Shown piece by piece: positions 58,111-64,000 of a DNA stretch of 64,000 nucleotides; position 1 is the first letter of the stretch; every line of letters starts with the position of its first letter. The position numbers and the translations under genes are program-made. The notes under the pieces were generated by a model. The model saw nothing but the letters and a program-made list of their open reading frames with translations. It was not told the DNA's origin and searched no databases. This DNA is from Tipula vernalis (taxonomy: Eukaryota > Arthropoda > Insecta > Diptera > Tipulidae), in NCBI GenBank assembly GCA_958295665.1, contig OY282560.1, forward strand, positions 274,214,177 to 274,278,176. The letters run 5' to 3'.

Positions 58111-58699
58111 GATAAATGAATAACCGAACTTCAGTTTTCTTATGAAAATGAAGAACTTCAGATTTCATATTAATTTTGACATCCCGGAAGCTGAACAACT
58201 TATGAACTCAAATCGACATTAACCTACCACCTCGTGATATGGGATGACAATTAATTCCAAAAGGAAATTAGAAAAATTAAAGTCTAGGGGTTATGTTTGT
58301 AAATTAATTTAGCTATCATATTGAGCTAACAATGTCAATTATAACAAAATATCAATAGACCAAACAATTATATGTTACCTATTACGATTATTATAAACAA
58401 ATCTAGTTAATAAAATGCCATTTCTTCTTTACTCGCCTTGTTTTCCACAACACATTGAGAGTACTAATTGGACTCACATTTCTCTTTTTTAAATAATGGC
58501 TTATTTCGCGTGCCACACCAATTCCGTATATGTTTTTGAAGGTCTAATATTTAGGTGGTGTTACAAACAATTGTCTTTGACCGTTCTATCTCTTATTATT
58601 CTCTTAACATTCATATGTGAAAATACAAACGCACAACGGTACGTTGAAGGAAAATATGTCATTTCAGCAGTTCTCACTAGTTGACGGCACTAAACGTCG
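58111..58699. other. Spacer upstream of the second LINE
   Basis: AT-rich. The 58496-58684 frame has a hydrophobic stretch (LSLTVLSLIILLTFICENTN) but no family features, and may belong to the 5' UTR of the LINE. No firm call. Confidence 0.35.
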
Positions 58700-58821
58700 A
58701 AGTAGACTTATTTTAAATCTAGCGATTCAAATGTTGAAAATATTTTAACACCAAATAATTTTGTTTCACAAAATCAAATTGATTTGATAATTTCCCATTT
58801 CCCCAAAAACATTTTCCAATT

Positions 58822-59211
58822 TTGTTTTGTAAGAATAACCACATTCGTGGTTCGTTTTGTCTAACACCCGTGCCACATATTTGTGATCTCTGCCTTATGA
58901 AGCCACGTAAAACTTTATTTGTTTCTCGACTCCATAAAGATGTTTCCGAAGCTGTAATTTTGGATTATCTTAAAGATAAATTTAACATTGAGGATGTAAA
59001 CTGCCAGCGTATTATATCTCGACGGATTAATGATGCAGACCGTAATTTTTCGTCATTTAAATTATATGTGGACGTTACGGATTTTGAGAATTTATTACAA
59101 CCTAATTCTTGGCCTGCTGGGTCATTAATTAAAGAATTTGTAATTTTTAATAAGGGACGAACCAATAAATCGAATTTTCCCGTTCTTCAACGAAACCAAC
59201 CAACTCTTTAA
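58822..59211 (+). pseudogene. LINE ORF1-like protein, C-terminal part
   Basis: Cys/His-rich start (CKNNHIRGSFC, HICDLCLMK) then KTLFVSRLHKDVSEAVILDY, DRNFSSFKLYVDV and NSWPAGSLIKEFV. This RRM-like domain after a zinc-binding motif is found in ORF1 proteins of several insect LINEs and is thought to bind RNA. The N-terminal part (a zinc finger or PHD region in related elements) is not recognised upstream. Confidence 0.65.
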
Positions 59212-59252
59212 CTGATGCCAATCGTTTTGATAAACAAACTAATCATTATAAT

Positions 59253-61958
59253 TTGACGTCTCCGAGATTATTTTATCGTAATGTTGGGCGTATGTCGTCT
59301 AAGTCAGCTGAATTTTTAAACTTCTTTTATTCAACGGATTTTAAATTTTTTGCTCTTGTGGAAACTGGATTTCATGAGGAGATCTTTAATAATGAGTTCT
59401 TTTCTGATGACTTTGTCGTTTATAGATGTGATAGATCTATTTTAACAGCACTAAAAAAAGTGGAGGTGGTTTGCTGTTTGCAGCCCATTCTTCTATGCAA
59501 AGTGAGCTGGTTGTAGTACCTGGATGTGGCTCTATTGAATTTTTATGTGTCAAAGTTTTAATTTGTAATAATTTATTTTATTTTATAGTTTTGTACATAC
59601 CACCTAGCTCACCTACTGATGTTTATTTGAGTCATGTAGATTGTACATATATGTGAATTGGTTAATATAATTAATTATAATGATACTTTAGTTGTATTAG
59701 GTGATTTTAATTTAGGTAATATTCATTGGTTGGTTGATAGTGAAACTGAGTCTTTGAGGTTACTCCCTTCGGATATTCTATCCGCAAATGATGCAGCGGT
59801 GGTGGATGCACTGTTCAGTTTCAATCTCAAACAAGTTAATTTATTTTGTAATGATAACAATTCGTTTTTAGATTTAATTTTTGTTAATAATAAGGAATAT
59901 TTGTCAGTTCATGAGTCTTTGACATCTTTCAAGGAAAATGATATTCATCATAATTCCCTCGAGATTATATTTCATGTTGGTAATCGAGATGATAAATGTC
60001 GGGTTTTTTCTTTTGATGATTCGTTTTATGATTTTAAAGAATGCGACACACATGGTCTCTCTGAATATCTCCGTGGCGTTTGTTGGGATGATTTTTTTCG
60101 AGCCAATGATGTTAATGAAAATGTAAAAAATTTTAATGACTTACTATTTGTTGCTTTTGATAAATTCGTACCTTTGAGGAAAAAAACGTAACTATAATTA
60201 CCCACCATGGTTTGATTCTGATTTGATCAACTTACGTAACCGTAAAAATAAAGCTTACTATAGATTCAGATCCAATACTTGTCAACTGAATAAATCCAAA
60301 TTTGTTGATCTACGTGAACAATTTTAATCTGTATTTCATTCTAAATATTGTCAGTATATAAGTGTGATTGAAACTAATATCAAACAAAACCCTAAAACAT
60401 TTTGGAAGTTTGTTAACGAAAAACGTAATACAACTGGCTTTCCATCGGTAATGATTTTTAATGGAGGTAAACTGAGCACGGTTCCTGAAATCTGCGAGGG
60501 TTTTGCTAGTTTCTTTCAATCGGTATATAAAGTTAATTACGGATCCTTTAAAAGCGACCCTACTGTTAGTAATTGCCAATTTAACATTCCATACCTAACA
60601 ATAACTGAAGATGACATTTATGAATATCTGTCAGATTTTAATGATGGATGTGGGCCTGATGGGATACCTTCGTCAATACTTAAATGTGTGAGCTCATATA
60701 TTGTAACTCCACTATGTCATCTTTTTAACCAATCATTAATTTCTGGACAATTTCCTACAGCTTGGAAAATTTCTCACATTGTTCCAATTTACAAAAAGGG
60801 TAACCGTTCTGATATATCAAATTATCGTGGTATTTCAATTCTTTCGTCTATACCAAAACTTTTCGAATTAATTGTGTCGAAACATTTGTTATTCCATACT
60901 AAAGAGATAATTTCTTGTTTCCAGCATGGTTTCACTAGTGGAAAATCTACGACTACCAATCTGTTGCAACTAACTAAATTCACTATTGAGTCACTTGAAT
61001 CTAAAGGCGCCCAAGTTAATTCAATTTACTTTGATTTTGCTAAAGCTTTTGATTCCATCGACCATAAAATTATTATTGAAAAACTTTCGATTATTGGACT
61101 TGATCCAAATTTTCTTAAATGGATTTCTTCTTATCTAGTTGGTAGGAAGCAGTATGTTCTATTGAATGATGTTAAGTCAGATTATATCTATTGTCATTCA
61201 GGAGTCCCTCAGGGGTCCCATTTAGGCCCAATTATATTTCTTTTATTCGTGAATGATATTCCTAATATTTTTAAATTCTGTAAATGTTTATTATTTGCTG
61301 ATGACTTGAAGATTTTCAAGCATGTTCAATCTGTAGTGATGCTGAGATTTTGCAATCTGAAATTAATATATTGTCTAGTTGGTGCTCAAAGAATAAATTG
61401 TTCATCAATGTACAGAAGTGTAAGGTGATGTCGTTTTTCAGAACACTCAATCCAAATATTGTTAATTATTTTTTTGATGGAGATCTACTTTGTAGAGTAA
61501 CTTCAACTGTTGATTTAGGAGTTTTGTTTGATCAGAAATTAACTTTTGCGTTACACATAGATAAAATAATATTAAAGGCCAATTCTATGTTAGGTTTTAT
61601 TTTTAGAATGACAAAGGATTTTATGGATGCATTTTCGTGTGTTAGTCTATATACTTCTTTAGTAAGATCTCACCTTGAATATGCTGTAGTGGTTTGGTAT
61701 CCTCATCAGGATGTGCATATTGCAAGATTGGAATCTATTCAGAAACATTTTACTATCTATATGGCCAGGAAGCTTGGTCATTTATCTGATCGTCATCTAC
61801 CTATGTGGGAACAGGTGCGAAGTCTCCCATCGTATGTGATTCGGTGTGAGTGCCTTCACATTGATACGTTGGCTAAACGCCGAAAAATTGCCTCTGCCTT
61901 GTTTGTTAGTGATTCTCTTAGTGGCCGCATTAAGTGCCCTGAACTCATTTCTGCTTAG
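59253..61958 (+). pseudogene. LINE ORF2: endonuclease and reverse transcriptase, broken
   Basis: Starts LFYRNVGRMSSKSAEFLNFF with FALVETG (catalytic Glu region). A frameshift at about 59450 (A-run) leads to VVLGDFNLGNIHW (about 59694) in the next frames. RT blocks: VPIYKKGNRSDISNYRGISI (about 60783), IYFDFAKAFDSIDHK (first Asp), GVPQGSHLGPIIF, LLFADDLKIF (FADD, about 61290). A further frameshift at about 61340 leads to NILSSWCSKNKLFINVQKCK and the C-terminal region ending ELISA (61958), with a possible continuation to about 62160. Frameshifts or stops also occur at about 59655, 60190 and 60327. Confidence 0.9.
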
Positions 61959-62302
61959 AGCATTGATGTACCTACCAGAAGCTTGCGTCCAAGGGAATTT
62001 TTGTTTGTTGTCTTTCATAGAACGAATTATGGTTCCAATGAACCAACCAAGTCAATGGCTAGAATTTTTAATGAATTTTACCATTTATTTGATTTTGAGA
62101 GATCCAGAGTGTGTTTTCGGAAGGAAATTGGTAATTGCAATTTTTAATCTCATTTTACGTTTTTAAAGTTTTCGTTTTTTCAGGTAATGTTCCGTATTGT
62201 TAGTATTCTTTTTATTTCTTTTTAATCTATAATAATTCTTTTTTTTTTACTATTCATTAAGTTTTTAACTGTAGAATATATGTAAATAAATAAATAAATA
62301 AT

Positions 62303-63146
62303 GGGGTTGCCACTCCAAAAAGGCCGATATTAAATCCTCCTTTTTCAGAATTTCTTCTCTTCTTTCAAAAGGTGCTGCAAAAAATTTGAACCTGAAATAC
62401 CGTTCACGATTCAGTTTAAATTGGGAATAATTGTGAAATTAATACGTTATTGTTTTGTTATTTATTACCAATATTATCAATCGGGGAGGAGAGGGATACT
62501 GATGTGATTACCCCTCCCAACGTTTTATTTTGACATTTAAAATTGATATTTTTCGAATTATATTAATAAAAGTAAATTCGAGGTTATTGTCCGACTTTGG
62601 AACTTTAAGGAAATTTACGCTTTATACAAAACCTATCACTTCATAACCTGAAAACGCATAAGCTCCATAACCCTGAAGTCCCATGACAGTATAACTCCAA
62701 CATCCTATAACCTCAGTAATCCAATGTTCCAACTTCAACATCCTATAACCCCAGATAACCCTATAAACTTAAAAGCCCATAACCCTACAACTCTTAAATG
62801 CAACAAAAAAATACTTTGAGGTGGACAGTTAAAACTTCACGGCACCACATCTCTATAAGTCCATCACCTTTCAACTTGTAACCCACCCTATAACCGCATA
62901 ACCCTATAACCCTAAAATGCACCAATAAATGAACTTGCACATAAGACCTGAGTTCTGAGTCTGACCGGTAACGGTCAGCAAAGTCCCTGGATCATGCCGC
63001 TCAGGCCGTCATGGTCGGCATATGGAAAAGTACGATGCAGGGAGTTGGAACCCCAGTATCGGCAGCCGGTCAAGGTGAGAAATCAAACGACCGCAGCTCT
63101 ACATCGGTGGGTAACTTGGCCTTTGAAGAGTATAGTGTCAACTCGA
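62303..63146. other. Spacer with degenerate ATAACCCT repeats (about 62640-62920)
   Basis: CATAACCCTGAAG, CCTATAACCTCAG, CCTATAACCCCAGATAACCCT, and CATAACCCTATAACCCTAAAA form a scattered cryptic repeat. No gene is seen. Confidence 0.5.
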
Positions 63147-64000
63147 ACAAGAAAGACATCATGCAAGAATTGCGTAGACTCTTTCTGCGTTGTTTGTGGA
63201 GAATATGTTGTGAATAAACTTAGAAAGTTAATCACAGATGTACTTAAAAGTAAATACCAGAACTTTTTTGGTATAGAAACAAGTGAAATGATGAATCATT
63301 GGACTCCAAAAACGATATACTTAAGATGCTTCTTGCAACTTAATAAACAAAAGAAACGGACATTTGCTTCTCCAATGATCAGGCGGGAACCAAAAAATCA
63401 TGAGAAGGATTGCTATTTTTGTTTAACGAAAAGTTTTGGGCACAACCGAAAAACAAAATCTTTGATTTCTTATGCAACTGCTGAATCTGTGACTCGTCTT
63501 ACCATTCTTGAAGCTGAAGAGAGTAACAAAAGTAATACTACTAGCGACGAATATAACAGTGCAATGTAAATGTCGGATATCGATGCTGATGACGTCGCAA
63601 AGATGAAACATCAGAAGAATCAGAAACACGACTAATAAAATTCCCAATGGGTTCTCTCAAGAAGAGCTTAATCACTTATTTCCAGATGCTGGCCTTTGAA
63701 AATAAATTTCTGAACTAATGGCGTCAAGATTAAAAGAGAAAAATTGCCTAGCTCCAGAAACTCGTATAACATTTTACCGCGAAAAATACATCCAATTTAA
63801 AAAATATTTTACGGATGTAAAAAATTCAGTTTACTGTAATAATATTGAAGGACTAATAAATGAGAATAATGTTTCTTATGAAGCTAATGACTGGCGTTTA
63901 TTCATAGATTCTTCAACACGTAGTGTAAAAGTAGTCTTGCTTCATAATGGGAATCATCTTGCTTCGCTACCTGTTGGTCATTCGGTTGTGTTTAATGAGA
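63147..64000 (+). pseudogene. Conserved uncharacterised arthropod protein family, cut by window end
   Basis: From about 63150 the frame reads KNCVDSFCVVCGEYV, KYQNFFGIETSE, MIRREPKNHEKDCYFCLT. After a stop at 63567-63569 and frameshifts come ELNHLFPDAGL, SELMASRLKEKN, KYIQFKKYF, WRLFIDSSTRSVKVVLLHNG and ASLPVGHSV (to about 63995). A protein with exactly this order (Cys pair, CYFC block, RLKEKN, FIDSSxxSxKxVLLHNGN) is widespread as uncharacterised copies in insects and other invertebrates and behaves like a repeated, TE-associated gene; this is from memory of the family and no function is known to me. Several lesions here, and the 3' part is outside the window. Confidence 0.6.

Larger units (their letters stand above)
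58700..62302 (+). mobile_element. Second non-LTR retrotransposon, nearly full length
   Basis: ORF1-like, endonuclease, RT and C-terminal parts follow in order and the element ends in TAAATAAATAAATAAATAA (62281-62301). This TAAA-repeat tail and the RT motifs point to the Jockey/CR1-like LINE groups. The exact 5' end is unknown. Three or more frameshifts and several stops. Confidence 0.85.

Overview
The window looks like insect (arthropod) nuclear DNA. It is AT-rich, splits its one host-like gene with introns of about 54-66 bp, and is otherwise packed with decayed transposable elements of families typical of insects: Jockey-type LINEs, tRNA-derived SINEs, Ty3/gypsy and BEL/Pao fragments, a Helitron, Tc1, HARBI1, pogo/jerky, hAT, piggyBac and many MITEs. 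The insect order cannot be fixed from the sequence alone. Only one apparently functional host gene is seen: a ten-exon SV2-like major facilitator transporter at 4387-6718 on the + strand, whose exon phases all close to a 592-residue protein.

Layout: 1-3371 Jockey-like LINE (three lesions); 3400-3900 repeat with an inverted relative at 42700-43350; 4387-6718 transporter; 8081-34414 a 26 kb block bounded by multi-kilobase inverted repeats; 34440-35210 BEL/Pao fragments in opposite orientations; 35495-37113 an unusual Tc1 element; 37226-42325 mostly unannotated DNA with MITEs; 42700-44184 gypsy remnant; 44460-45540 a local repeat; 46063-46960 HARBI1 transposase; 47130-48645 pogo/jerky transposase; 51832-53738 pogo-type MITEs; 53807-55878 hAT; 56520-57645 piggyBac; 58700-62302 second LINE; 63147-64000 a conserved uncharacterised family, cut by the window end.

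The 26 kb block is the most interesting part. Its outer arms (8081-11055 and 30321-34414) carry arrays of about 167 bp repeats, and the right arm is bordered inside by an array of about 125 bp repeats. This resembles Foldback/Galileo-type architecture, but no transposase for it is visible. Between the arms lie a nearly intact Helitron (1,653-codon Rep/helicase gene, two in-frame stops, one intron), a LINE remnant with a perfect 72 bp palindrome, two tRNA-SINEs, three tandem degenerate copies of a piece of the giant ubiquitin-ligase gene BIRC6/Bruce, and a 4.6 kb near-perfect palindrome. Each palindrome arm carries an open fragment of the splicing factor gene SF3B1, in which an RWDxTP motif is joined to a HEAT-repeat block. 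Fragments of two unrelated host genes inside nested inverted repeats suggest gene-fragment capture by a foldback-like or rolling-circle element. That mechanism is inference; the repeats and the homologies are read from the sequence.

Apart from the transporter, almost all coding sequence belongs to mobile elements with frameshifts or stops, so no host pathway can be reconstructed here.
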